A stretch of DNA of 64,000 nt, from NCBI GenBank assembly GCA_028023455.1, contig JAQFVV010012446.1, positions 7,011,501-7,075,500 on the forward strand, read 5' to 3'. Positions 11,883 to 25,049 of this stretch are shown piece by piece (positions within the stretch are counted from its first letter, which is position 1; every line of letters begins with the position of its first letter). Source of the stretch: Epiperipatus broadwayi. Its lineage: Eukaryota > Onychophora > Udeonychophora > Euonychophora > Peripatidae. Both the position numbers and the translations under genes were made by a program. The notes beneath the pieces were generated by a model that was given only the letters and a program-made list of their open reading frames with translations, made no database searches and was not told the origin of the DNA.

Positions 11883-13076
11883 TATAAAAATTATTAATGT
11901 AATTTATTGGAATTTATTACTTTTATTTTATTTAATTTTTTTTTTATTATTATTATTTAACAACTAACACATTCAAAAAGAGATTATAGGCACCCAGAAC
12001 TGCACATTTATCAAAAATATGAGTGACATCTTGCTTGTCCATAAAACAGAAAAGTACCCAAGATTTTATTTACTATCACTGTCTGACAATAAATACATAT
12101 GTTTGTGCATAATTGAAATACAATTGCTATCACTAAAATTTGCAGTGTATTGATTTTTGGCAAATTTAAACAAATTAATCAATTAAATTTAAACAAAGTT
12201 AATTTTTTTTTAACATCAATACAAACAAGGATTTTTTTAAAAAAAAACAAATGTCAAAATGCAAGCAAAGTATCAATACCAAAAAGATACTTCCTTTTCA
12301 AAACAAAATGGCAAAAATGTTTCTGTTTGCAGGAATATTGCCAAAAAAGGGATTTTTGTTTTTTAAAATAATGAGAAGTAAAGGGATTAAACTTTTTTAA
12401 AAAAAAAAATTAGATGAGAATAACAGACATAATTTTTTTTTAGTTTTGTAATGTAATCATAACGAACTTGACTTCAGAAACAAATCTTTAAATAAATATT
12501 GAATTTAAAACATTTACAATCTTCTAAAAAGGAAAATAAATTATTTTATATTACTTACAGGAAATTATTTAGAATTTTTTTTTAAAAATGTTTAATAACA
12601 ACTTATGACAATTTACGAATTACTTTGAGAATGTAAGATTATTTTTTTTTAAGCCTTCCAGACAATAACGTTCGTTTCTTCATTTCAATCATAAATATAT
12701 CACAACTGCTCTAATTCCAAAGTAACATTTATTTTTTTTATTAAGCATGTTATTTTAAAACAACTCATGTAGAAAGAGAGGTTTTTTTTAACTAATGTTA
12801 TTTCAAAATCGTGTAAAAAAAAAATTATGTAAAAAGAGAATTAAGTGTAAATGAATCAAAATTCGTATTAAAAAAATAGTGCAAATCATTGTTTTAGCTG
12901 CAATATTTAGAGCTTAAATTGCTGAAACTTTTAAAGCTTTTTCTTTTCGATATTATCTTGCTTTTTTATTCAGTAGTGATCGATTTTTGAAACTTTTTTT
13001 TTTCACACCTTATTAAAATTTGCCCAAGTATGAAAAGAATTTTACAAAAATAAAATTAGTAAAATAAATAGATTCA
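11883..13076. other. No gene seen
   Basis: Strongly A/T-homopolymeric sequence with low coding potential. Confidence 0.6.
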
Positions 13077-13640
13077 TCATCATCATCAACCATTATCAAT
13101 CCACTGCAGGATGAAGGTCTCTCCAAGTTTAATCCATCTTCTCCGATCTTTAGCTTCTCTTCTCCACATCACCCCTGCACACTTTCTTATTTCATCCATC
13201 CATCTCACATGTGGTCTCTTTCTGGGTCTTTTACAATCTCTTGGAATCCAGTTTAAAATTTCAATTGTCCATCTATTATCATCTCTTCTAGCAATATGTC
13301 CAGCCCAACTCCACTTCAATCTTTTAATTTTTTCAATGAGGTCAGTAACATCTGTTTGTTCTCTTACCCATACATTGTGTTTTCGATCTCTTCTTGTTAC
13401 TCTCAACATACATCTCTCCATACTTCTTTGAGTGGTCTGAAGTCTCTGTATTGCTCTTCTATTAAGTGTCCAAGTCTCAGATCCATAAGTAAGAACTGCT
13501 AAAACACAATTGTTAAAAACCTTCCTTTTCAAACACATAGGCATATTTCCTTTTAGTATCAAGTTATTTCTACTAAAAGCACTCCAACCAAGTTTAATTC
13601 TATGATTAATTTCTTCCATTATGTTTCCATCTGTATTACC
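13077..13640 (-). mobile_element. RTE retrotransposon 3' fragment
   Basis: On the minus strand it encodes about 185 codons without a stop, from NTDGNIMEEINHRIKL to FILQWIDNG, very similar to the C-terminal part of the copy at 30570-31972. The tail is the same trinucleotide repeat (read ATC on the + strand, 13074-13087). It is severely 5'-truncated and contains no reverse transcriptase catalytic box. The antisense open frames here are shadows. Confidence 0.9.
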
Positions 13641-16008
13641 TAAGAAAAAGTAAATGCAAATAAGCTCACACAATATGATAAAGATATCTGATACTTTACT
13701 CAAAGTTGAATTGCTCTTAATGGTTGCTTATAGCATTCTTTGTAACACCTGCCATTTCAGTCAATGGCTTCACTGTTTTAAAATTCCATGTTTTTAGCTC
13801 CACTTTAATGTTTTGTCTGCCAACTAAAAAATGCCATGTTTTTTTTTTATTTTTAATTCCACACTTCAGTAATAAGACATTCCTAATGGTTCAATTCATG
13901 ACAATTTAAGTTCTCCCTTAATATGAACTTCTGTATTTTAATTGTTAACCATAATGTAGTCTTTTAAATGGCCATGTTTTGAGCATAGATGCATCCATGT
14001 TCCTTTATTGTTATTTTTCTGCATAAATAAAGTGCATGTGACAATCAGACTTATGCATTGTGCAAAAATTCTACAACAACAGACCATTTGCTTTTACAAC
14101 ACCATATTGTTATTTCCAATTTTTGGCCGAAGTCTTCTATTTGTACTGACACATAGAATAAAGTCTCCAAGAAGGAAAAATTGGGCTGTTAATGGTATTG
14201 CTGATTTAATAAGGAAGAAATAAAAACTTTCTATAAATTATCTAAATCTAACATTGAAGCATAAAAATCAGCGCTATTGCCATTCATTGCTACTAATAAG
14301 AATTCACGAGAATAGAAAATACTATGTCTAACATTATGCATTTACCTTTCACCAACTGATCTGCCTTTTCTAAAACACTTGTAAATTTCCTTCCTCTGGA
14401 AAATGTAAGAGCAATTACATCGTTTTTAAATTTTCACAGATCCTTAACCAACAGTGGTATTCTCCATTCTGGTCTTGAAGAGTCTATATACCTGTGCTTA
14501 CATCGCTCCTAATCAATCTCTTAGATTTTTACAAAACGGCTATGAATATGACGGCTTTGACCCTTGAAAGTGCTTAGCCATTTGATTAAATATATATATT
14601 AAAATAAAATAATATATACTTTTCTTTATTTGTTTTTAGCTTTGTGTGCTTGTGCATGTTGTTAGTATTATTTTTATCATTTTTAATAAAATTTCCAGAC
14701 ATGATAGACTATTTTTGACCCTATTTTCTAGATCCGTCCATTTGTGAGATAATCAGTGACATTTTTGATGCCTATAGTACAATATTTTCCAGCTAAAATT
14801 TAAGCCTCAAATGCATTTTCAAACTGATTATTAGTGATTGCCTCGAGTAACGATCCTAACTAAGGACCGCCAGCCTACTGAACTTGTCCCTGTCATTGCT
14901 CTCTTGATCTTTTAATAAAAATAAGCTAGAAAAACCAAAGTATAGTATTATATTTAAATCATATTATTGTTGACATAAACAATAGGTGGGAAAGGTTTAA
15001 TGCATTAGCAAAAGAAAAAGAAAATGAATTCTCAAGGAAAATTTTTGTTTCAGTTCAGGAAATTAAAGACGGTTGAAATAAATTTTTCTTCTTTTCTGAC
15101 AAAAAATATATATTAAAAGTTGATTCTAAGAAAATTTAATATGATGTGTCTTTATATTTGGATAGATTTTTTAAAAAACAAATCAAATATATTCTTCCCC
15201 TTTCAGATGAGAATTTTTACTATGGTTTTGACATAACAATCATCAATTTGTACCCAATACTTCATTAAACAAACAATCATTTGTTAAAGCAATATTAAAT
15301 TTAAAATATTCACAATTTTTTAAATGACAATCTTTTTGTAGTTCTACTGCCATAATATAAGATTTACATAAAAAATTATACAAGTTTAATATTTTTAAAT
15401 GTATCGGAATGTACAAAAATAAAATGTCCTAAAAGTATATTTTATGACCTAATTTTTGTTCAGTATTGTGAGCAATTAGGAAGCTTGTATCATAAATGTA
15501 AATATTTTTGGAAAAGATTAATTCTTGAGGGCTTGAGCTTAAAAGAAGGGTAATATTGGAGTCAGGAATGTGGCGCATGTAGTTTAAGGGTGGAAATGTA
15601 GTTGCAGCAATATTCAATCCCATTGTCACTGATAGTTTGAAAAGATGATGATGACTGGGCTTTATACTAATTCGAATGAGTTAAGAAAGAAAAGACAGAA
15701 AGTACAATCTTCCTAAAATGTAATGGTGTACTCTTATCCAGGTAACTTTATTTGATATTTACAATTAACTCTCTTATTTGAAGATCATTTCACTATTCAC
15801 TACTTGTGGAAACCATCAATATCCTGAGCACAGCATGTGATAGCACATACTGACTACCTACTCTTATATATATCTTCATATATATATAAATTTTGTATAA
15901 ACAATTAATATAGTTGATAGTATGCTCGTAATATATTTTGCTATTCATATTTATCTAAAATTATAATACTAATATATGTAATAAAATGAATTCCACATGA
16001 GTATGTGG
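13641..16008. other. No gene seen
   Basis: Mostly AT-rich. Short open frames (13724-13909, 14008-14223, 15429-15629) lack recognisable protein features. Confidence 0.55.
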
Positions 16009-16210
16009 ATAATTATCAACTATTACAGTAATAAATTTTGGTATAAAACAATATTTATTACTTTTCTAAGCCAGACTTTCGTTATGGTGTATCTCTGTCA
16101 AAGCATGACTAAAGAGAACATTAGCAAATATGTTAGCATTCCCATTGGCTTACTCAAATCATAATTATTGTTTTATACTAAAAAAATTTACCGTAATAGT
16201 TTATAATTAT
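16009..16210. repeat. Foldback element
   Basis: ATAATTATCAACTATTACAG at the left and its imperfect complement ending at 16210 give arms of about 75 bp, with AT-rich composition. Confidence 0.65.
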
Positions 16211-18823
16211 GTATGGTATATTGTTAAAAGGATGTTGCCTTATCAATGGTTTGAAATTATTGATTGTTATTGATATTGGGATTGTCTAAGTGTTGACTGG
16301 TTTTAATAATTATATATATAACACCTTTAGCCATTTAAGCCAGGAGGCAACTATAATTCTAGATCAATTAGTAGCTGATGAAAGAAAAATTAAAAAATAT
16401 CTTTTTTATCAACCACTCATTTCTCAGCTTCTCATTTTCATACAATGTGTTTTACTCATCATAATAGATCAGTTTCAGAAAAATAGTATAATGAATGAGT
16501 TTGCAGTAGTCTAAGTTCTTATAGGAAATAGTGTTACTCTAATTTAATCAGGATTGTAATGCAATAAAACTACATTATATTGACAATAATATATTTTAAT
16601 TAGGTATTAATTCTAATGTTGAACTTATATAGTTTTATTTAAAAGCATAACAAAAAATTAAACTTTATATGAAAATAATAAAAAAAAAACAATTTGTAAA
16701 TTAAAAACAACATAAAAATTTGTATTTTTCCTCTTTGAATTCGGTTAAAACTAAAAGGAATTAATTAGACATTGTTTCATGTTTTTTCCCCAATAATTTT
16801 ATTGTTAGCAATTTTACTTTCAAATTTGAAAATTTTTTTTCATTATACTTACAACTTTTATTATTATTGTATTTGAAAATAATTGATAATGAAGATTTAG
16901 GAATCTATTTTTAAGATTTTTACCCTTATATGAACCAAAAATAGTTTTGAAAAATTTAATGGAGTTATGTTGTTCATCTTACACGTTCAAAAGCTGAAAT
17001 TGATATGTCATGAATATTATCAATAATTAGTGATTTAATTCACTCGAGTAAACTTTCACTATACTATGCTTCTTTCTTGAAAACAAGTTTAATTCAGCCT
17101 TTGTTCTATGAATATTGCTAATTATTTATTACATAAGTTATGAGGGTGTTTTTATATAGTGTATTCGCTTTTAAATAGTAGGTGTTATCTACATTTTGTA
17201 TGCTGTCAATAATTTCCGACTGTGTTAAATTGTAAATGTAGCATTTTCTTTTTAAGTTTGCAACATATTGATTTTTATATTATAATTATAAAAAATGTGC
17301 TCAGTAAGTGTATACAAATACTTATTCAATATTTAAATACAAATATATTGTCTATACTGAACTTAATGTAAGTAGAAGAGGGATATTGAAAATGGCTATT
17401 GTATTTTTCAACTTACTTGCATAATTTTTTGAATATGAACATCGGTGAATGATTTTTATTTTGTGAGCTTCTATTTTGTAACATAATGAAATCTTTTGCC
17501 ATGCCATTATGCAATTGCTCCATTGTGCAAAAGCATGTTGACTGAATAATTGATCAGTAAGGATTTCTGCATTATTAATATAGTAAATACTTCACGGAGC
17601 AATCACGGCAGAATATGTTATTAGGACAAACTTGCAAGCAGATTCTAAAGAATCATTTTTAAATAAACATTCAAAAATATTTAACCTTTTGTATATCAAT
17701 GCCGATCTATTCTGTCTAATTGTTCCTTGAAGTATTTATATTCACAAACGTTACATATTTGATCAGCAGTAAAAATGATGTATGTGCGATTAAAATTATT
17801 AGTATTAATATAGGATAAGATGAGCATGAATGTTAGAGCTATATTAGATATTTACACTAGAAAATATAATGATTTTAACTCAAAGGAGATGTCAAGAAAA
17901 TTTTATAAATATATTTCCTTTTGTTGTTAATTTGTTTTAACGGAAATTAACACATTCAATTTGCTAAAAAACAAAATACACTTTTATTTAATTTACTCCA
18001 TTTCTTTTGTGTGTGTGTGTGTGTGTCTATCTCCCTGAGAATTCTTGTGACTCAATTTTTCATCCATTTCTAATTTAATTGAAACTTTGCATAATTGCCG
18101 ACCACCATATATTTATTTAGAGCTTGCAAACAATTTTAATAATTAAAAAAAAATACGAAATTCAATAATCTTTACAGTATTCGCATCTAGCCGTATTGAA
18201 TTATATCTAAACGTCTTTATGAAAATAAAAATTAGAAAATTTTAAAGAAATGCTTTTATTACATGAATGCACTAAAATATTAAAAATTCATCAAAAAATA
18301 AATTTTCTTCAGCTTCCACAGTATTTTTGGTATTATGCGATCAAAATAAAAATGTATAGCACTCACTTTCATAGTATGCTTGATGTTATAAACCCCAAAT
18401 GAAAATGCGCTCATGTTCATTGTACAATATTAAGAATATTGTGAACGCTAAAGAAAACTTTACAGTGCTTCTTTTTTCTATGAATCTTTAAGATAAATTC
18501 ATGCCCCCACTGTTAAAATAAGAAGAGAATAAAGAAAGATTCTTATATATATAATCAAAATGAATAGAATAGAATATATAAAATATCAAAAGCATATATT
18601 TATATTTTTGTTATTGTTTGCACTTGAGTAGCCTGCCTTGGTGATACAACCAATTGTGGAAATTTAGTTTTTAAACTTTGACTAGTTTTTTAATTCTGAA
18701 TTTGATGTAGTATATTATATATTTAAATATAACTTTTTGATAGCTCAAATATAGTTGTAATAAAGCGGAAGTACTGAAACTCCTGGCGAGCTACGTGTAA
18801 ACTAAGCAATTATCTATAAATAT
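16211..18823. other. No gene seen
   Basis: AT-rich apart from the (GT)n microsatellite; the frame 16290-16514 is not recognisable. Confidence 0.55.
18008..18027 (+). repeat. (GT)n microsatellite
   Basis: About ten GT units, followed by TCTATCTCCCTGAGAATTC. Confidence 0.9.
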
Positions 18824-18972
18824 AAGTATAGAATGAGCCCCCCAAACTTTAGCTTGGATCATTTATTGACTTTAGGTATATAAATCATGTTCTGCATATT
18901 AATTAATACATCAGTAAATGATATACTTATATACAATTCAAGCTAAAGTATAGACGGGCTCATTCTATACTT
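18824..18972. repeat. Foldback element
   Basis: AAGTATAGAATGAGCCC at the left and its exact complement at the right; arms of about 35-60 bp with CTTTAGCTT conserved inside. Confidence 0.75.
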
Positions 18973-19602
18973 GCATTTATTGGTAGTTTATATACTTCTG
19001 CATTGTGCTATATACTATGGCAATCCATTGTGTGTGTATATATATATTTTCAAATAATATTATTAATAATAGTTAGAAGAATTTTGAAAGGCAGGATCAA
19101 AAGAATGAGAAATTATGTTTACTTGGACTTAAAAACTATCAATTGTATTTTTAAAATAATAATAATAACCGTAAATAATTTTAATTTGAAAGAAAAGAAA
19201 AGCAAACTGTTATTTAAATATTTTTAAAATGTTTTTTTTTTTGTTTTTTTAAACTCGGTTTCAATTAATCAAAAAGGAACAAAATGTAAACAATTTCATA
19301 TGGAAATAAAGATATTGATATGGCAAATTATCGTTAAATGAACCAATTAAAATGCTTACAATGTAAAATATTAGTGAAAAATAGATGTGTTTATCAAGAG
19401 AACTTATTTTAAATGGATAAAGGAGAAAATTTATTCAGTTCTGTTGCAGAATTATATGTAAAATTTCATTTACAAAGAGAAAGATATAATAAAATGTTCA
19501 AAGAGAGATAGTTCTTAGCCTCAGAGTTTCCATTAGAAAAAAGTTAAGCTAAACTACTTCAATATTATTGTGACAAGTCTTTAATCGACAAGTAATCAGT
19601 GT

Positions 19603-20075
19603 GTCCCCAGTGAAAAGGTGATTGGCTCTTTCAAGCTGCCTACAGCGCCATCTCTGGATCAATGCATGTGTTACATAACAACATAGTGTAGCTCTTCACC
19701 ACAAAAATTTTAAAGCATACCATGTCTGGACTAAGAAGTATGAAAAGTGACAATGTGTTTCATACCTTAATCTGTAATGGAACGACATTTTAACATTTTT
19801 TTGAAATGATTTCAATTGGGTATGCCAGTGAGGTCATGAATCACAAGAATGTTTTCACGTGATTTACAAGAGTTAGCAATGGCGGAGAGAGCATTGAAAA
19901 TGATCACCAGAGGTATGAAATATACTGTTATGTTTCATGTCATAACTCATGATCTAGACATTCTAGACCATAAAATTTTTATGGGAAATAGCTAAACCAT
20001 GTCTCTACATAACACGTGTTGATTCACAATGTCACTGCAGGCAGCTTCAAGAACCACTCATGTTTTTATGTGATA
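19603..20075. mobile_element. Mariner-like non-autonomous element
   Basis: The two ends form a long imperfect inverted repeat (over 100 bp; GCTCTTTCAAGCTGCCTACA against the right end). The interior around 19770-19910 has traces of a mariner transposase N-terminus: an ATG followed by residues like ERHFNIF, then KNVFTWFTRV and GGESIEND, the WF-RF-GRESVEDD region. Frames are broken and the DDD catalytic part is absent. Confidence 0.6.
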
Positions 20076-20220
20076 CAAATTAGTTAAATAATTTGTTTTA
20101 AAAGAAAGTTATTCTCTTAACGGTTATTTTTTTTTAATTTTTCTAACTTTCATTATGTGAATATATAGATAAAGTACTGCACTAATGTACTATTTCCAAA
20201 AGAATAATTTTGAAAGAAGT

Positions 20221-20331
20221 TTTTTTTTTCATATGTCATAGCATCGGCCGGGACGCGAACCCACAACCGGCTGCAACCAACTACTTGCTTGCAAGGCAGC
20301 TGCGATGATCTCTCCGCTAACAATGCTTGAC
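20221..20331 (-). mobile_element. tRNA-derived SINE
   Basis: Minus-strand GTCAAGCATTGTTAGCGGAG, B box GGTTCGCGTCC, then CATATG and an A run (T run on +, 20221-20229). Nearly the same subfamily as the copy at 55834-55946. A small open frame here is SINE-derived. Confidence 0.85.
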
Positions 20332-20352
20332 AAAGCACAAGATTTTATTTTT

Positions 20353-20419
20353 ATATGTCAAAGCGTTGACCGGGAAACGAACCCGGCCCAGCTGCTTGGA
20401 AGGCAGCTACGCTAGCTGC
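20353..20419 (-). mobile_element. Truncated tRNA-like SINE
   Basis: B box region GGGTTCGTTTCC and TCAACGCTTTGACATAT on the minus strand; the A-box half is lost at about 20419. It belongs to the same subtype as 41823-41914 and sits 22 bp from a full SINE. Confidence 0.75.
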
Positions 20420-20925
20420 TTTTTATTTTTGAACCAAAAAAATATTATAAGCCTCTCTGTTTTTTGTATCTTACAAATCTCAAATTATTTAATTGATTCA
20501 AGTTAATGATTTCTAGTTTCATTTTTTAATGCAGCAATCATGATTAAATATATTTCTAGTAATCACTTGTGTGTATATGTTAATAAAATTTGAAGGAATT
20601 TCTGTTTTATTGTTAATATATTCAACTATATATTCTGTCTTCGAATTAGAATCTTTGTTTTTCCCAAACAATTTTGGACATACATAGGGGGACATATGGA
20701 AGGAGATAAACCATATAAAAGGAGCCAGTAGGTTGGTATCTGTTTAATTTGATTATGGAGTCGCAGATATTATTTTTTATTCATCTGATTCTTGTACAGC
20801 ACCCATATTAAGATTGTATGACATAGAATTTCATAGGTATATGTTGCAAAACAAAGACACATCGTAGAAATATAAATATTTGTCATTTGCTCGTGGAAGC
20901 CTAACTAAACACCTGACACATCCTC

Positions 20926-21227
20926 CTCTTTGATTTTAAGCCACTAAACATCCACCATTTCCTATGCTTACATAAGCTGTCATAACAGAGTCAAAACTCT
21001 CCATGCAATAGTGCCACCCAGTGCAAGCCAGAATAATCAATGGATGCAAGAAGGTCTGTGCATAAAATCCCTATCTAGTGCCTCGCATCCAATATCCTAA
21101 GATCTGGGTGCAGTGCTCGCAGATCCAAGGCTCCTCATTGATGAAAGCACAAACCTTCCATCCATCAATTATTTTGGCTTACACTAGGTGGCACTACTGT
21201 ATGGAAAGTTTTGTCTCTTTGATTTTA
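20926..21227 (+). mobile_element. Family A repeat with 13-bp TSD
   Basis: The insertion 20939-21214 is flanked by exact CTCTTTGATTTTA copies (20926-20938 and 21215-21227). The arms form an inverted repeat (left ACTCTCCATGCAATAGTGCC, right its imperfect complement). Around 21120-21160 the hammerhead 5' half is kept (GATCCAAGGCTCCTCA then TTGATGA, with C3 changed to T); the GAAAC-GTC half is deleted. Confidence 0.72.
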
Positions 21228-22957
21228 TTTAGATTAATTAAAATTAATATTCTTTCAGCATTTTGAGTGATCACTCACCATCTTCCAATTAGCAACATCA
21301 TCTCCAGGGAAACAGATTTATATCTATTATCTCTCCATCAGCAAATATATCCAGAAAAATATAAAATAGTGCACTGATTATGTAGTTATTGGTTGACATG
21401 TTTAATCATATCATCATTGATTATTAAACCATTCTGTTACAATACATATATACAGGGCCATTCAGAGGGGGAGATAGAAGGAGCAGCTGCTTGGGCCTCG
21501 CAATGTTAGGCAATTTGGCAACTCAATATGTTAAACAGATATATAGATGGCAAAGTGATGTCATGGCTCATAGAACGACTTTAATTTTACAGTTAAATTC
21601 GCAAAAAAAAAATATTCGAAAAAAACTTTTCCAAGCAGGCATACCATGAGTCAAAAATGTAAGCCACTTTAGGGATAAGCCAATTTGACGACTGCAGTGC
21701 CTAACTGCTCCTAGAATCCTGTTTTCGGCCCTGTAAGTAAAAACTCCCATGTCTTTTCTCTCCCTATGTTCTTATTTTGAAAGGCCTCTATTAGTTGCCC
21801 TGGGTCTCACATTTTATCTGAAAGGTCCTGTGTATATCTATAACAAATATAAAGTGAATATTATAATAGTGTGCACACTTTAATGCATCTTAAATAAAAG
21901 TATAATCTCATGGTTTGCCACTTAGAGGTCATGTCTTGTTTGAACACCAGACATAATAGAGTGAGTGATAGGGTTGATCTTAGGTCCGGAGTTCTTTTAA
22001 TTTTTAATTATGGCTCTCTGCCACCCATATAATCCTACAGGGGGATAAGTGTTGATTAGAATTTTAAAAAAGAATTACTAACCTGCAGTAGATATTTATT
22101 TTCCGCAAGTAATACGTTGTTTTAAATAAATGCTTTGTTACTTGATTAACATAGATGTTATCGTAGATTTGTTATTACACCATTTACATAATGTATTATT
22201 AAGCGCGTGTACGGAGAGACACACCCTTTTTTAAAACTAGAATTAAATGTTATCGCTTTTAAATATATTTATATATTTGAAAAATTTATGAAAGATCTCT
22301 TCATTATAGATCATGTTTTGTTTTTTTCCCCTATATGTCATAATATCGGCCCATGGTCATATGTTATTGACATACTTTTGCTAATGATTGGGTTACTATA
22401 TTTATTTTTTCAGTTATTAAAATAATAATTACTATTAAAGTCACATTGTTCATGTTGCAATTTGTAGCTGCTGGTATTTTTAAGTTAATCTTAATCTTTT
22501 ATCTGATAAAACTTTTTTTAAAAAAACTTATCAATCATTGCACTCACGTGGATATTTGAATCATTTTGTTTCTATTTTACTCACCGTAGTTGTGGCGAAA
22601 CGTAATCTTTATCCAGTGCAAATATTATTTTTTAACAGATCTTAAATATGTGAATTAAAAATGCTAAGGTAAGGAAATCATTGTGTCTCTTTGTGAGTCA
22701 TGATATGTCTCCAAATTACGTGTTTAATGATTTTGAAGGAAAATTCAATGTGCTGTATAAATACAAAATATACAGTTTTATAAATAACTTAAATGGCTTT
22801 ATTTTATAAATATAGACTTAGATTTGACTTTTAATGCTAAATGGGCAGCCTTGTACAATATTTTAATAGTAAAATATATTTGGTTATTCGTTTTAATTCA
22901 TTCCTGAAATTATTTTATTCCTAACTTAATTCTTGATGATTTTTTTAAAAAGTTAAA
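21228..22957. other. No gene seen
   Basis: No coherent frame. About 21470-21850 is less AT-rich and has a repeat-like look (GGGCCTCGCAATGTTAGG and CTGTAAGTAAAAAC) but no partner copy was found here. Confidence 0.5.
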
Positions 22958-22969
22958 CTCCTTAGTTTT

Positions 22970-23079
22970 TTTTCTTTTCTCATGTGTCATAGCATCAGCC
23001 TGGAAGCGAACCTGCCAACCCGGGACAACCGCTTGCAAAGCAGTTGTCTCTGACCTCTCGATCACCAATGCTTGACAGG
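22970..23079 (-). mobile_element. tRNA-derived SINE with TSD
   Basis: Minus-strand TGTCAAGCATTGGTGATCGAG then B box GGTTCGCTTCC, ending CACATG. CTCCTTAG flanks it (22958-22965 and 23080-23087), followed on both sides by T-rich sequence. Confidence 0.8.
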
Positions 23080-23540
23080 CTCCTTAGTTTTATATACCAA
23101 ATATATTAATTCTAAAGTTAATTTACTAATAACTTTACAAAAACGTGCGAAAGGAATTATTTCTTATTACTTATTCCTATTCTTTATTAAAGATAACTAA
23201 AAATGTGTGTGTTGTATGTATGTATTATTTATCTTGATAAATGTTTTCTACCTATCTTTATAACATAATGAAAAATTATATAATATTTTAGATATTGAAT
23301 TAATTCCTGTTATCCATGTCCAAGGTTTAAAGAAATTTGTGTTATGAGCAATATTCCACTCGAATTTGTCCCGACCATGAAAAATAATCCAGGAGAATCC
23401 TACGATAATTTGTTTTTGTTTTTTTTTTAATAAATTAGTTATGACCTAAATAATTCTTAAAGCCCTGTTTAGAAAAGGAAACTTGCACTCAGGCATCAGA
23501 AGTATAATAAACTTTACAGAATATAGTAAAGCATTATTAA

Positions 23541-24120
23541 ATGAATATGAACGTGTCTACCCCCATCGGTTCAGCCAAAACCGCAAAAGTTTATAAATGG
23601 TCGTCTATGTATGAAGCTATCTTCATCAGCCGTAAGAGAATAGCTTCGAAGAGAGTGGAAATGCTTCAACTGGAGAACAGAGTTTTAAAAATAGAATTAG
23701 AAACTTTAAAATCCTTACAAGAAGAAACCGAATGCTGTCACACAACAAATGTGATTAACCAAGCAAAAGCGAATAAGAGGAAAAAATTATTAGCATTACA
23801 CTTTTTTAAAAAAAATCCGACTTTGAAAGAAAAAAAAACACTAGCATTAAATTATAAACAAGAAGAAAAATGGCTAACAAACTATTTATTCTGCAAATTA
23901 AATCAGTTATAACAAGAAAATATTCAATTAGAGCAAACTCTAAAACAAGAAAGGTTTAGTGAATGATAAGGAAAATCGGAAGCAGATACTTTCTCTAAAC
24001 AAATCAAAATTGAACAACTGAGAAGTTGAAAATAATTTAAACAGGAACAAGAAGATTTGGTTAATAAATTACAGAAATGTGTGGACAAATTTGAAATGAA
24101 AAGATAATGCTTTAATAAAA
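23541..24120 (+). pseudogene. CCDC6: Processed pseudogene of CCDC6
   Basis: One reading frame runs through the whole region. It opens with an ATG at 23541 and matches the coiled-coil part of CCDC6: LQLENRVLKIELETLK, then LHFFKKNPTLKEKKTLALNY, YKQEEKWLTNYLFCKLNQL, stop TAA (23910-23912), LEQTLKQERF, stops TGA TAA (23964-23969), FSKQIKIEQLRS, stops, KQEQEDLVNKLQK-VDKFEMKR, stop. Two short in-frame deletions are seen relative to the family. The absence of introns across several CCDC6 exons makes it a retrocopy. It ends inside the coiled coil without a visible poly-A, so the 3' part has been lost or replaced. CCDC6 itself is a coiled-coil scaffold involved in DNA damage responses; this copy cannot make it. 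Confidence 0.8.
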
Positions 24121-24311
24121 CTTATTTTGCATCAGTTCATGAAGTCCTTGATATCATTTTGAAAGATAACATTCTGTCAATTGTTTGCAGTTGATATTGA
24201 TAGTCTGCTTTTGTTTGACTAATTAATAACATACTGCTACTAAATTTTATTAAAACTCACATTGCATGTTTTCTTTTATAATGATTGCATTTGATAGATG
24301 CCTTAACTTTA

Positions 24312-24830
24312 TAGATATAATAAGAACTACGTAGAAGATAAACAAATCTCCACACCCGGTGCCATTTTAAACAAGATGATAATACTGTAAGGGTACTCTC
24401 GCCCCAACCACAAGATAAAGTCTTTAAGGAAATGAGTGACCACCTTATTTCCGAACTCACATGGTAATTTATGAGGCAATCTTAAGTGTCTAGAAATGAG
24501 AACATGAATATACAAATCATTCATGTTAAATTTATTTCCTAATTTAATATTCTTATTAGCACTTGCGAAATATTAAAATTTTCTTGGTGCATACGAAATG
24601 GATTTAAAGTGAATGGTTTATATATTCACACTCTCACTTCTAGACACTTAAGATTGGCTCAAAAATTACCATGTGAGCTCGGAAATAAGATGATCGCTCT
24701 TATTTCCTTATCTTGTGATTGGGGCAAGAGTTTCCTTACAGTTTTATTATCTTGTTTAAAATGGTGCTGGTGTGGAGGCTTGTTTACCTTCTGTATAGTT
24801 ACAATTTTCTGCGCCTGTAAAATTAAGATA
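24312..24830. repeat. Family C foldback, about 520 bp
   Basis: Left arm (about 24315-24528) and right arm (about 24610-24828) are inverted copies including TCTAGACACTTAAGATTG and CCTTATCTTGTG. Open frames on both strands (for example 24327-24524 and 24609-24833) mirror one another because of the palindrome and are not genes. A sequence near 24135-24250 recurs at 24885-25040, flanking it like a large direct repeat. Confidence 0.75.
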
Positions 24831-25049
24831 TAATAATGCAGTAAACAATTATTAAGGATGTCTGAATTTTGAAATTCTTATATTGGTTAATGAAGTCTTT
24901 TATGGCATTTCTAAAGATAAACATTGTCTTGTTAAAATATTTTTAGGTTAGAACTTGATTTGACTATTTTATTTTTTTACAGTCGATTTTTGTAGTCTGT
25001 TTTCATTTTACCAATTAATGAGGTACTGCAACCAAATTATATTTATTTT

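Noticed and set aside
13111-13502. Plus-strand open frames of 68-106 codons
   Set aside because: They are antisense shadows of the RTE C-terminal frame, as are 31540-31998 on the minus strand.
20221-20331. Functional tRNA gene
   Set aside because: A and B boxes are present, but the body cannot fold into a standard tRNA cloverleaf and has a SINE tail and poly-A; the same holds for 41823-41914 and 55834-55946.
24257-24833. Several short genes on both strands
   Set aside because: They mirror one another because the region is a palindrome.
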